Assembly (NCBI GenBank): GCA_013365325.1
Contig: JABVXV010000211.1
Coordinates: 1 to 24,672, forward strand
DNA length: 24,672 nucleotides
Source: Dipetalonema caudispina
Lineage: Eukaryota; Nematoda; Chromadorea; Rhabditida; Onchocercidae
Direction of reading: 5' to 3'
Shown piece after piece: positions 11,320 through 20,741 of this stretch (its first letter is position 1; each line of letters starts with the position of its first letter). Under the pieces are notes generated by a model. It was given only the letters and a program-made list of their open reading frames with translations, was not told the DNA's origin and did no database searches. The position numbers were made by a program, and so were the translations under genes.

Positions 11320-14300
11320 AAATAGATCTTTGTTACAAGCAAAAAACATGTATAATTTTTAATATTTCAAATACTAATTTTAATTCGACTTCGAATCGAT
11401 TCAAATTTCAAGTTTAATCACATTCAATGTCACAAATTTAGATATGAGATGTGCATGTCGAGCTTGTAGATTTGATAAATGTGTCGCAGTTGGTATGAAT
11501 CCAAAAGGTCCCTTTTTTTTTTTTAATTTTTCGATATCAATTCATTTCTAATGGTCTTGAATGTAATTAATAATTGATAATAGAGTAGTTTAATAGTAAT
11601 TGGAATAAGATTAAAATTTTTTTTTATATAATGTTTGCTAAAAATAATTTCGAAAATTTATTTCAGCAATTCAATGTAATCGTACTGGACGTCTATCATC
11701 ACCACAAGAAGCACTAACCTTATCTACCTCATCGTATGGTTTCTTTGAATCTGATATACCTCAACAACAGGTCTCGATGGAGAAAGAGCTCTATTGTTTA
11801 CTTCCTCAAACTACAGATTCCAATCGTAAACGTTCATCGGCAAGTCCAGATAGTGAATCTGCATCTAAACGAGCTTATACCATTTCCGCACTTCTTGATT
11901 TCCCTAAATCTGAAGGCATATCGACTACAGATGAAAATTCTAGGTGAATTTTCTTTTTTTTTTTTTTTTTTTTTTTTTTGGGAAGCATTTAGAAGAGCTT
12001 GAAAATATCACAATTAGGAAAGTCTTATCAACTAAAATGTCCTTCACTTGCATTTCATGTATTATTGCATTTTATCGTCTCAATTTACCACTATGCGGTA
12101 TGATACAGATGCAACTTCAGATGGACTGAATTGTATATGTTACGATGGCTGATGGACTTGTTGGAACTTTTATTTCTTACTAAACTAAAATAATCATTAG
12201 CAAGATCAGAATCGAGTAAGTGTAGATTGTAAGATCTATGAGATATTAGGAAAAAGATATGAATAGAAGAATGAAGGAAAGAAAATAGAAGAGTAAGTTA
12301 TTACTTCTAATTCTCAAATATCCATTGAAAGAATAATATTTTTATTATTTACAGATTCAGATGTTCGAAGGTAAATATAGCACCACCATCATCGACCACT
12401 ACTAATATTACCTCTAGCATTCGTGATACCATCCGAAATCATTGCGCTATATCGGAGAAACATGAACGAGTTAGTCATCGGATTCGTCTTCTATTGCTTT
12501 TAATATTGATGTATGTTAAATTTAAAAAAAATTTTTCGAACATTGTTAAATGAAGTTTAATTTAATCTTCAAATATATCTAACCAATGTTCAAATCAAAG
12601 ATCAATTGCTGTTTCTAACTTTAAACTCTGTTCAAAAATGCTTACTTTTATAGCTAATTTCACATCTTATTCGTGCACAAGAGATTATTAATGAAGTGTT
12701 AGATCCGAATAAATGCGATACATCTATTTCGATCCTTGACTTGCTAACACGACCATCCATCGTAGCAGTTACATCTCCGTCCAATAATGTTGATGATAAA
12801 GTAAGTTGAAAGTATTTCAAAACGTTAACATATAGCTAAAATGAGTGAAAAAATTGTTTATATTATTGTCGCTTTGCGTATCTGAACTTTCTGAATATAA
12901 GTTTCTTGAAGTAAGTAATTTTAAATTTCACAAAACCATTTTCTGTGACCAATAACTAAATGAATTTCTCTTCATGAACTTTCCTATCAATTCAGTCAGT
13001 TGAAGAATTAGTGATTCAATGACTCTTATTCTTTTCCTAAAAAATCCTTCCAGTTAATTCTATTTATTTTTCATTTTAAATATGCAATTTATTAAATTAC
13101 TTTCTGTAATAATGTATCATCATTTAGCAACAGAAACAATACAACAATGGTCCAGGAGCAATGTTGAATCAGAAGCTAGAAATTACTATCGAATATGCTA
13201 AAACATTCGAATCTTTTCAATGGATGCCAATTCAGGATAAGGTTTTTTCCTTTTTTTTTTTTTTATTCAATTCGGACTTGTAACAAGATGAAAATCATTT
13301 CTTATCGTTCTCTTACGATATTTTATATTTTAATAATATTTTTATTACAGGTATTACTACTACGTGATGTTGTATTTGTATTGATTTTATTAGAAACTGC
13401 TTATAAAAGATCCATTTCAAAAAGTACATCTGTCCTGAATCATAGAAATCAAAGAGAAAGACAGTAAGATTTCTTTTCCTTTTAATATAATTTTATCCAA
13501 ATGAAAAAATGAAATTTGAAGAAATATTTAAGCTAATTAGATTAGAGCATAAATCATTCTTTCATTAGGTCAATCGAGGAAAATATCGGGATGTCAATGA
13601 TAATAGAAAGTTTCAACAGAGCAAAGTTGGATAAGAAAGAGTTTTTATTACTCAAAGCAATCGCTTTTATGCATTCTGGTAAGTTTTAGCACAAAGATGA
13701 TTCAAATTTCAATTCAGTTCTATTTGAAATTTTAACATTTATCTATCAGCGAATTAGGGAAGTGTAATTTAAAATATTGCAATTGTACCTAACCAATTTT
13801 TTAATTTTTTTTTCATAAAAATTTTTCAAATATAACCTGAAAATCATGCAAGTGAATGGCAATCCACTTGTTTGTGAATTAAATTTCGAGAAGATCAATT
13901 CTGTTGCAGTAATTATTATTCTAAATTACTACTTCTTAATTCGAAAAGGAATTTTTTTTTCCAGAATGTTCCGGTTTATCACAAAACAGTTATAGGCAAT
14001 TGTCATGTCAACGGCAGCTAATTCTGGATACCTTATTTAATTATATGATGTCCAAGTATGTTTTCATTTTTTATTGGAATCTTAAAAATGTTTCAATGAA
14101 AGTTTCAAAAAGTTCCACTTACGATCAGATTTTGTACAGAATTAGTTATTTAATTTAAAATTCCATTTGTAGACATGATAAACATGGACCAGTACGTTTC
14201 GGTCATGCATTATCAGTACTCTGGTCCGTATATGAGGCAACAAATTCCTATGTGGAAAGCTTGATGGATATGGATTTAAAGCCACTCACCACAGAATTAT

Positions 14301-14332
14301 TAGCTAATAAATTACCAGAACTTCTAATATAA
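6861..14332 (+). CDS. Nuclear hormone receptor, nematode CNGCK P-box type (12 exons, 471 aa)
   Basis: Ligand-regulated-type transcription factor expected to act in the nucleus on DNA. Exons: 6861-6918, 10083-10167, 10757-10836, 11442-11507, 11667-11943, 12355-12469, 12654-12800, 13128-13241, 13351-13463, 13569-13678, 13965-14055, 14173-14332. All phases agree and the sum is 1416 bases. The start ATG has an in-frame TAA six bases upstream. The two zinc fingers occupy residues 28-88. CAVCGD starts at 28 and CNGCKTFFRR at 45. Zinc ligands of finger two are C64, C70, C80, C83 and C88, with the standard C-x5-C-x9-C-x2-C-x4-C spacing. An extra Cys sits at 78. The GMNPKAIQ extension follows. Exon 5 encodes a Ser/Pro/Lys-rich hinge (about 97-189). 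The ligand-binding domain covers roughly 277-471, including FESFQWMPIQDKVLLLRD (helix 3-5 signature region) and a C-terminal LTTELLANKLPELLI that could serve as helix 12/AF-2. The P-box is typical of the expanded HNF4-derived nematode receptors; the specific orthologue and ligand cannot be told. The donor after exon 4 (gtcccttt) is weak. Confidence 0.93.
7616..7673. repeat. A58 homopolymer
   Basis: Fifty-eight consecutive A inside the first intron of the nuclear receptor gene form the longest homopolymer of the window. They continue into A-rich sequence to about 7800. The exact length may be uncertain in the assembly. Confidence 0.92.
7697..7779. repeat. Three tandem copies of a 27/28-bp unit
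   Basis: Units begin with AACTATTA, AACTGTTA and AACTATTA at 7697, 7725 and 7752 and share an internal aaaatttcaaaaaaaa block. Spacings are 28 and 27 bases. The units differ mainly in the length of their A run and at one or two bases, as expected for a short minisatellite born from slippage beside the A58 tract. Confidence 0.85.
8009..8028. repeat. T20 homopolymer
   Basis: Twenty consecutive T in the nuclear receptor first intron. Confidence 0.9.
8655..8674. repeat. T20 homopolymer
   Basis: Twenty consecutive T in the nuclear receptor first intron. The open frame spanning it (8593-8814) is a poly-Phe artefact. Confidence 0.9.
9129..9168. repeat. (GA)n microsatellite
   Basis: A pure purine GA tract has GGGAGGGA interruptions in the middle. 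It is intronic. The Arg/Glu-rich frame across it is not a gene. Confidence 0.92.
9484..9504. repeat. (AATC)5 microsatellite
   Basis: Five consecutive AATC units (tcaatcaatc phase) lie in the first intron of the nuclear receptor gene. Confidence 0.9.
9582..9614. repeat. (TC)n microsatellite
   Basis: A TC dinucleotide tract has two TTTC interruptions. It is intronic, and the pyrimidine-rich strand is the sense strand of the nuclear receptor. Confidence 0.9.
10332..10359. repeat. A28 homopolymer
   Basis: Twenty-eight consecutive A in intron 2 of the nuclear receptor gene. Confidence 0.9.
11282..11317. repeat. A36 homopolymer
   Basis: Thirty-six consecutive A in intron 3 of the nuclear receptor gene, about 120 bases before the exon that encodes the end of the second zinc finger. 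The poly-Lys frame across it is spurious. Confidence 0.9.
11954..11979. repeat. T26 homopolymer at the start of intron 5
   Basis: The run begins only ten bases after the donor following exon 5 (AG|gtgaatt). This puts a long T tract directly downstream of a 5' splice site, where U-rich sequence can help U1 recruitment through TIA-1-type proteins. That role is known from other animals and is only a possibility here. Confidence 0.85.
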
Positions 14333-14479
14333 TTTGTAAATTTTGTACATGAATCTATCTCTTCTTTTAAGTGCTTTTTAATTTCAATTAATTTCACCAT
14401 GGTATTTCAACTAGCGGCGGTTTAAGTAATTCGGTATAAAACAAGAACAAAATTTATACGGAAAAAACTTTAAAAGTAA

Positions 14480-14485
14480 ATTAAA
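14480..14485 (+). terminator. Candidate polyadenylation hexamer of the nuclear receptor (ATTAAA)
   Basis: ATTAAA lies 148 bases after the stop codon. A canonical AATAAA occurs later, at 14798-14803, about 466 bases after the stop. Either could be used; typical nematode 3' UTR lengths favour the nearer one. Confidence 0.35.
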
Positions 14486-14797
14486 CTAATCAAGAAATCA
14501 TTTCATCGAAAAAGCCTTCCATTTCATTTCTGCAAAAAACCGTTAAAGAATTCGAAAATAGTCGCCTTGCATTTTCCTACTCTGAAATCAACTTTCACAA
14601 ACGTTGCTAAATGCTAATAGAACGGCGACCTTTGAAGGCAATTCATATAACGAAGTAAGCTTAAGTAAATAATGCTATTGTAATTAAGCAATAAGCTTTT
14701 TTATAGAGAGCAATGTTTTTACACTTTGTGTAAATCTTACAACCCATTCTCTTTATATCACGACGTATAATCATCGAAATGCATATTTTCTTTGGTA

Positions 14798-14803
14798 AAT
14801 AAA
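14798..14803 (+). terminator. Alternative polyadenylation signal (AATAAA)
   Basis: Canonical hexamer in 'ggtaaataaaactt', downstream of the nuclear receptor stop codon. It is the first exact AATAAA after the gene on the plus strand that I noticed. Confidence 0.4.
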
Positions 14804-15601
14804 ACTTCTGCTGGTTGATTGACATATAAAATATGCATTCTTGGCAATCCTTATGGAGTAAAGGACGGGGAAAAAAATTTTTTTTTCAGTTTTTACGGTT
14901 CGGACATTCAATTCTCAACTGAGATGTGAAGCAACTACCTAGTTTTTTGGTTAAATAAAAAGAAAAAAAATCTCACATTTCTTTTTTCTTCCTCTCGAAC
15001 ACCAAAACATAATAACGTTTCTGTTCAAGAAAGTCAAGAAAAAACAAGTCTTTGAAAAACATCGGGATGAAAAAACCAAAGTCCAACCCCACAAAGAAAT
15101 TTTATACAAGCCAAAACGAGCGAAAGTTTTAATAGAGCAACAGAACCACATAACAATGAGAAGGTCCAGAAATAACGAATCATGGTAAGCAATAAATTGA
15201 CCTTAGACAATTTCGAAATAATTACCTTAATCAACAATCTGCAAAATTTCCAGTCAGATTTACAGAAATCCACTTCAGAATCGCATATCATATATAATAG
15301 TTATAGAAAATACAAGATAATTTATCGACAGTACTTGGGTTCATCAACTTAAGGACATATTTGATACATTCCGTAACTAAACTACGTTTAACACCGGTTA
15401 ATTTCGAAAAACATTACATCCAAATTAATCTCACTCGAAGGATGTTTTGCACTTCCAAATCTAATAATTCAAAAAACAGCTACTAAATGAAACAAAATAT
15501 TTTATAAAATCATCACACGTAATTTAAATTTACATGTGGACACACTTATTTTAAAAAGATGGAAAGATCTTGGGCAATTTAAACAGCAAATACAACACAT
15601 T

Positions 15602-15607
15602 TTTAAT
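15602..15607 (-). terminator. Candidate polyadenylation hexamer of FAF2 (ATTAAA)
   Basis: On the minus strand ATTAAA lies about 50 bases past the FAF2 stop codon. It is a common variant hexamer in nematodes, and no exact AATAAA was seen closer. Confidence 0.35.
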
Positions 15608-15654
15608 TAAAGGAAAAAAGCTGAGGTGAACAAAACTCTAACAAACGTCGGTTC

Positions 15655-18600
15655 CTATGCGTCATTATCTTGAACTAAAACAACCACTGACTTTTCAAAA
15701 CCGCAATCTTGAAACGTCGGGATATTAGTTGGATCTTGCACCATTCCAAATTCACGATACCATTCAGGCGCACAATTGAGTTGCTTTCTGGGATAACTTG
15801 ATAACAGCGTAAGATTCGAAGGACAATTCTTATGAGCCAAGGTTGCGTTGAATAACAACTACAAACAAATATATTGCAAAATAAAGTGAAACTGGAGCTT
15901 ATAAAACGAGCATTAAAAAAAATTTCCCTATAACTGATAAATGAATATCGGTCCTTGCCGGAAATATAAATCATGGCTTAATTCATCAACACAGAAAATC
16001 AACGATTATAATTTGCTCGTTACTAATATAAGTGATAAGATGTTCAACGAATTGATATATATGTGCACTGCATCAATCGAATATCTCGCCAACATTGAAA
16101 TTGTTCCGTATTTATAAGAAGTACAATTTGTGCAATACCATATAAATGAGTCAAAAGAAGTCTAATAGAAGCATACAAAAAAAACTAACTTCCAGACTAT
16201 TTGTAACATCAAATCGTCTTTCAAAGCGCTCGCCACTGGGAAATCGTACACTTACTCGAATACAGTCAGGTGCATGCGATTCCGGTGGTAATTCGCTAGC
16301 CAATTTCGTTCTTATAGCATCTAATTTCTGAATGATGGTAAGGAATGAAGTTTACGGATAATTAGTACGATAAAGTTTACGGATAATTAGTAAGATACAA
16401 TTATACCTAAAATCAAATTAGATAATCTGGCACTAGTATAGTAATTAACAATTATTAAGTTAAACCGAAAACTACTAAACATTAATAAATTTATTTTTGT
16501 TAGCACTTTCATTTCTATTTGTATCATATTCAAATAAACAGTTTTCTTCTATAATAACTATTCACTCGTACGATCATTTTTAACACACACAAACACACTG
16601 TTAGAACAATAATCACTACTTCATAACTAATCTCTCTTTGTTTCAGGGAAATGTATGACCAATTGTGATTCACCAGACATCAAAAAACCAACGGAATAAT
16701 CGTCCTCAGTCATTCTTCCTACCTGCGATAGCCGTATGGTGAACTCAATATTAAACACTTTGCGGAAATTACCATTGTTATAAAGATTTTATAGTTAATG
16801 ATATACTGAGAACGAAATAAAATCACTTCTTTCTTTTCCTGTTTTTTCTTTTTCTCTTCTGCTTCCTTTATTTCAGCCATTTTTCTTTCGCTCTCAGCTC
16901 GTCTCCTCTCATTTAAACGTGCTCGATCAGCTGCCAAACTACGCTGATAATCCGATTCCTGTTCACGCAGAATGCGATTGTTCACCTCACGCTGATGTCT
17001 GGTAATGATGAACAACATAATGTCTCGCTTTTAGAAATTTACTAAGGAGAAATTCATTATAAATCGATGTGTTATACCTTTCATTCCTTATAGCATCTAA
17101 ATAGTTGCGATTTTCATCAATTGCCGTTTGAATTGTGAAAAGCATCGGCTCAAGTTCATATTCGCCCTCCAACCGTAATACCTATAACAGCAGCAAGTTG
17201 GAATTTTAAAAAATTCCTGAACAAAATTTATTTCAAAATAATTTTCTGCCATTGCCCAAACAATATTGGTTTGTGAGACTAACTGTAAACATGGCATTAT
17301 ACAACTAAACTGAAATTGTTGTGAATAAAGAACAAACGTATAGATTTGGAAACACACATTTGTCCAAACAACATAACTAGATATATACTATTTGAATCGC
17401 TTATGCCTACTATAAAAGCATTTTCTAAAAAATCTAGACGACAGGTAGTAAAATCACCTTCAACAACTATTTCAAAAACTTTTTAAACTTACCACAACCA
17501 TTCGTGTCTCACGCATACAAAGTAGTCCAAGAAATGGATATGTGTTCTCCCGAAGAGCCATTGATACTGCAAAATTAAAATTGATGAGAGTAACGAGAGA
17601 AAATGCAAGTGATATCACTGAAAAATAACCTGAAGAAAAGTGAAGGGGTAAAAAATCTTTCCTCAACAACAACTTAACAGTCTTAATAGTATAAACTAAA
17701 GACGTATGAATGCATAAACTATTCAAAGTGAAATATCTAAAATATCAGATCAGGAAAAATTTAATAGTTATTATAAAAGTACAAGAGAAAATCGCTTTAT
17801 ATCACCTTTATAACCTTCCTGACTACGTACAGATACACCCCACAGCAGAATTTCATTCCGATCCAAAAACCGTTTCATTTGATAACTGAGTAATGTCTCG
17901 CGAACGAAACGTTCACAGGACTCATGTGATGGGTTGTGCAAATAAACAATCATGAAACGTAATGAATTTTTGCATTCGTTTATGGCCTGAAAAAAAATTG
18001 CAAATACTAACCATTTCCAGTGCTAACGATAAAAATCCCTGAAATTTTGAAACCGCTCTGTAAACAGGAATGAGTGGACTATTTGGAATTACACGTTATA
18101 CTTTATCTAGTAGTTGAATTAAAAATTTCTGTTTAAAAATTTTACCATTAAGCAGTTTTTAACCCTTTACTAATAATAACTAACATCATCGTATGATCCA
18201 CTGAAAAAATGAATTCCATTATTCGAATCAACAAAACGAGCATTGAATTCGTCGATAAAACGTCGTACATCACCTCTCGAATCAGCAACTGCCAATGGCG
18301 GTGCTCGAAATAATGACCCTTAATTAAAATAATTCAGAAATTATTTGTCTCTTCTTCTATTACTGAATAATCAAATAACATCTGCCTCTGAATGTTTACC
18401 CATGGAAACGGGTACGGTCATTACAAGAAAAAAAATGAGATCTGTTAACATGACAGTTTCGCGCATTCGTGTCATTCATTATTTCTGCTTCTAAGTAAAC
18501 AGAACCTTTTAAACTATTGCGAAATGAAGAAAATATTTTGATAACATACACAGGAAGTTCATAAGCTCGAATAAGCTCTGATAAGCAATAAAGAATGGAA

Positions 18601-19959
18601 GTTTGATGATTGTAATCGTCCATTCAAACCATGTTTGTGGAACTGGAGAACGTCTTCTTAATGATACTTTTGCAAGAGAAGATGAATGCCGAATTGTGGT
18701 TCTAAAAAACAGAAAGTTAACAGGAACCTTTATAGTTGACTTTCTGCTTTTTTGGTACATAAAACGGTTAAACAGTATTTTTTGTTTAGTAGTGATTCCA
18801 CACAATTTAATACGACTAATTTACTTGAAATATTATCAATCAATTTAAAGTGACTAATTGGTGAAATACTATCATTCATCGAAGAAAAGAGGAATTACTG
18901 TGAAGTTGACGGTTCATTTACTTGCACATGCCTATGTCTCAACTCGTTCGCTGTGTTTGATGCATTTTGTTCTTCCTCCTCTTCTAATTGTCCACCAGTC
19001 TGGAAAGAAATGTGGATCGTAGAGAATGGGAGGTAAAGAAAATATAAGATTAGTATAATAGTAAGAAAAAAATAAACTTCATGGATCGGCTAATCTATTG
19101 TCAGGACATATCTGTTTTACATGACCCAAAAAAAAAATGTGAAATTCCGCTCTAATGAATTTAGATTCAGGAATCACAGAATCATGGAAACAAATTTCCC
19201 ATCTTGATAATAAAAGAAAATAGGGTTTCGATGTTTAGACTTACATGGAAGAAATGTTGGACTGCAGCTTCTAAATTCCAATGATTGTGAACCAAGAAAT
19301 CTTTTGCTAACTTGTCCCCTACAGCACATACTTCCTACAACGATATCAACCTTGTAACATATGATATCCTAACACTTCCGATTATATCATGAGTTAAAAA
19401 GTATTAAACGTTTAACACAGTAGTACATTATAAAAACTCTATGAATGGCATCTAAATCTACAATACTTGGTTTTTTTTTACATCTAAACCAACATAACTT
19501 CTCAAGCTTCTCTATATTTAAACTACGACGACCTTGCCTTCTGCTTTTCGGATATATTAAAAGAATATGTTAAACGTTTCACTAACCTAAGTGTTAAATT
19601 CAAATCAAAACGTCAGTAAAAAACGTGTAGCAGAACGCAAGTAATTTTCAGCCTATCTCTTCAAACTAAATTCGTCAAAAAAGAAAGATGTGGGATTTCA
19701 GGATTGCTAACAATTGAAAGAAACGAACAGCAATGTTGCTGCTAGTACAGTAGATTGCAGTGCAACGCAGCTATTCTCAATTTATCGCTCTAGAATTCAT
19801 TACATAACTATATGAAATCATTTTAACAAGAAGTTAAAACACCATGATGCTTATAAAAATTATTCCTTATTCATAGCTCACCACCCATACCCACAATATA
19901 ATATGAACCTTGAAACTGTTGATGAAATTTGTATGTTCTTCACTATCTTCTGCTGCCAT
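15655..19959 (-). CDS. FAF2: FAF2/UBXD8 orthologue: UBA-UAS-UBX protein (11 exons, 466 aa)
   Basis: ER and lipid-droplet adaptor that, in other animals, recruits p97/VCP to ubiquitinated membrane proteins for degradation. Exons in transcript order: 19909-19959, 19245-19334, 18899-18999, 18550-18701, 18185-18318, 17806-17986, 17493-17566, 17078-17181, 16827-16998, 16190-16327, 15655-15858. Phases agree throughout and the sum is 1401 bases; the human protein is about 445 aa. The UBA-like domain covers about 10-47 (with HNHWNLEAAVQ). A hydrophobic hairpin covers about 104-132 (WFEWTITIIKLPFF and following), as expected for monotopic membrane insertion. The UAS thioredoxin-like domain covers about 133-290 (SGSYDDAI, MIVYLHNP, ALRENTYPFLGLL) and lacks a CxxC. 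A charged coiled coil runs over about 297-370 (REVNNRILREQESDYQRSL). The UBX domain covers about 374-463. The UBX loop that normally reads FPR, and contacts p97, reads YPR here. The ending TFQDCGFEKSVVVLVQD matches the FAF2 rather than the FAF1 pattern. The acceptor of exon 5 (taattaag) is poor but phase and homology require it. The gene is divergent from ACTL6. Confidence 0.95.
16348..16397. repeat. 25-bp tandem duplication in a FAF2 intron
   Basis: AAGTTTACGGATAATTAGTA occurs at 16348 and again at 16373, with period 25 and one difference near the unit end (cgat versus agat). It lies just upstream, in transcript sense, of the acceptor of FAF2 exon 10 at 16328, so it falls in the intron between exons 9 and 10. 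The near-identity suggests a recent event. Confidence 0.9.
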
Positions 19960-19962
19960 TTT

Positions 19963-19969
19963 CTACACA
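19963..19969 (-). promoter_or_regulatory. FAF2: Candidate trans-splice acceptor of FAF2
   Basis: On the minus strand tgtgtag is followed by AAA and then the ATG, so a spliced leader would join 3 bases before the start codon. Such tight spacing is common in nematodes. An in-frame TAG at the acceptor itself rules out an extended N terminus. Confidence 0.5.
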
Positions 19970-20708
19970 ACGAAATAAACTTCCAAATGGATGTACTGAA
20001 ATGCCAAAACTTAAACTTTACTTCCAATATCACCCAATATCTCAAGTTACATGAATTATCAACATTAATACAGGGTGCTTAAACTTTCCTGAAAAAAAAA
20101 AATTATAAGTACCAGTTATACAAACAGTTTTGTAAGCAAAATAAGGATAATATTCCCAATAACAAAACTAGCTATTGAGAAAGGATGAGATCCGAGATGG
20201 AGCGGGTTTGAGATTATTGCATATTATGTGATATGATCCTCATCGATCAACAAATCTCGATTTGCTTGAGTTTTCAAGACACATTATTTCGTTTATTACA
20301 TCACGATAAAATCAAATATGATCAGAGAGATTGTATTCCAGAAAGAGATAGTATAATTATTCGATACGGTCCTGGATTTTCTTAAGAATGAAATCTCCTC
20401 AATCTACAATAGATCTTTCTCTCTCCTCATAACTCCCGGAAAAACGGGGACAAACTACCGATACATTCATCCTATCATAACAATAATCATTCAGACATCA
20501 GAATTTCATTGCGATGTAGCTAACGTAACATAACAGGACAGCAAACCGATTTTTGTCAAAGTATGAAATTTTGGTAGTTGAGCCTAGTTGGAGGTTGATC
20601 GGAAGCCTAGCAAGGATGGTTAAGGTTTGGCCTTGGTGATGATTTTTATTTTATTATTTACATTAGTATTCATTATTGTAATTGGTTAATTGATGTATAA
20701 GGACGTTA

Positions 20709-20718
20709 TACATTGCAG
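20709..20718 (+). promoter_or_regulatory. swsn-6: Candidate trans-splice acceptor of ACTL6
   Basis: tacattgcag ends 23 bases before the ATG at 20742, giving a short 5' UTR typical of a trans-spliced nematode mRNA. No upstream coding exon is needed, because the protein already starts with the family N terminus MSGGVYGG. Confidence 0.5.
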
Positions 20719-20741
20719 ATTATCGAAAGTTACTTGTAACA

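Larger units (their letters stand above)
14333..15654. other. Unassigned region between two convergent genes
   Basis: This stretch holds the 3' UTR of the nuclear receptor and, from the other side, that of FAF2. Between about 14400 and 15550 I recognise no protein family. An open plus-strand frame runs from 14955 to 15188 (77 codons, rich in Lys/Arg/Gln and lacking an early ATG). It ends beside a donor-like TCATG|gtaagc. An acceptor-like aatttccag follows at about 15253. On the minus strand a hydrophobic frame (15034-15291, 85 codons) lies opposite. Either may be accidental. Base composition is less extreme than in the region to the left and the long homopolymers stop here. Confidence 0.5.
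19960..20718. promoter_or_regulatory. Shared upstream region of the divergent FAF2 and ACTL6 genes
   Basis: The two start codons lie head to head, 782 bases apart. No exon or repeat was found between them. The stretch around 20560-20640 is less AT-rich than its surroundings and holds short self-complementary words such as AAGG-tttgg-CCTT. A CCCG-gaaaa-CGGG mini-hairpin sits near 20436-20450. A bidirectional promoter is inferred from orientation alone; no TATA box or initiator can be assigned with confidence. Confidence 0.5.

Noticed and set aside
12470..12520. Extension of nuclear receptor exon 6 to the gtatgt donor near 12511
   Set aside because: Joining it to the next exon gives an immediate stop. 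The gttagt donor at 12470 keeps phase and a continuous helix-forming sequence.
14400..14440. GGTTTAAGTAATT as a spliced-leader RNA gene
   Set aside because: It matches only the first seven bases of the nematode SL1 leader, then diverges, and no Sm site or snRNA-like fold follows.
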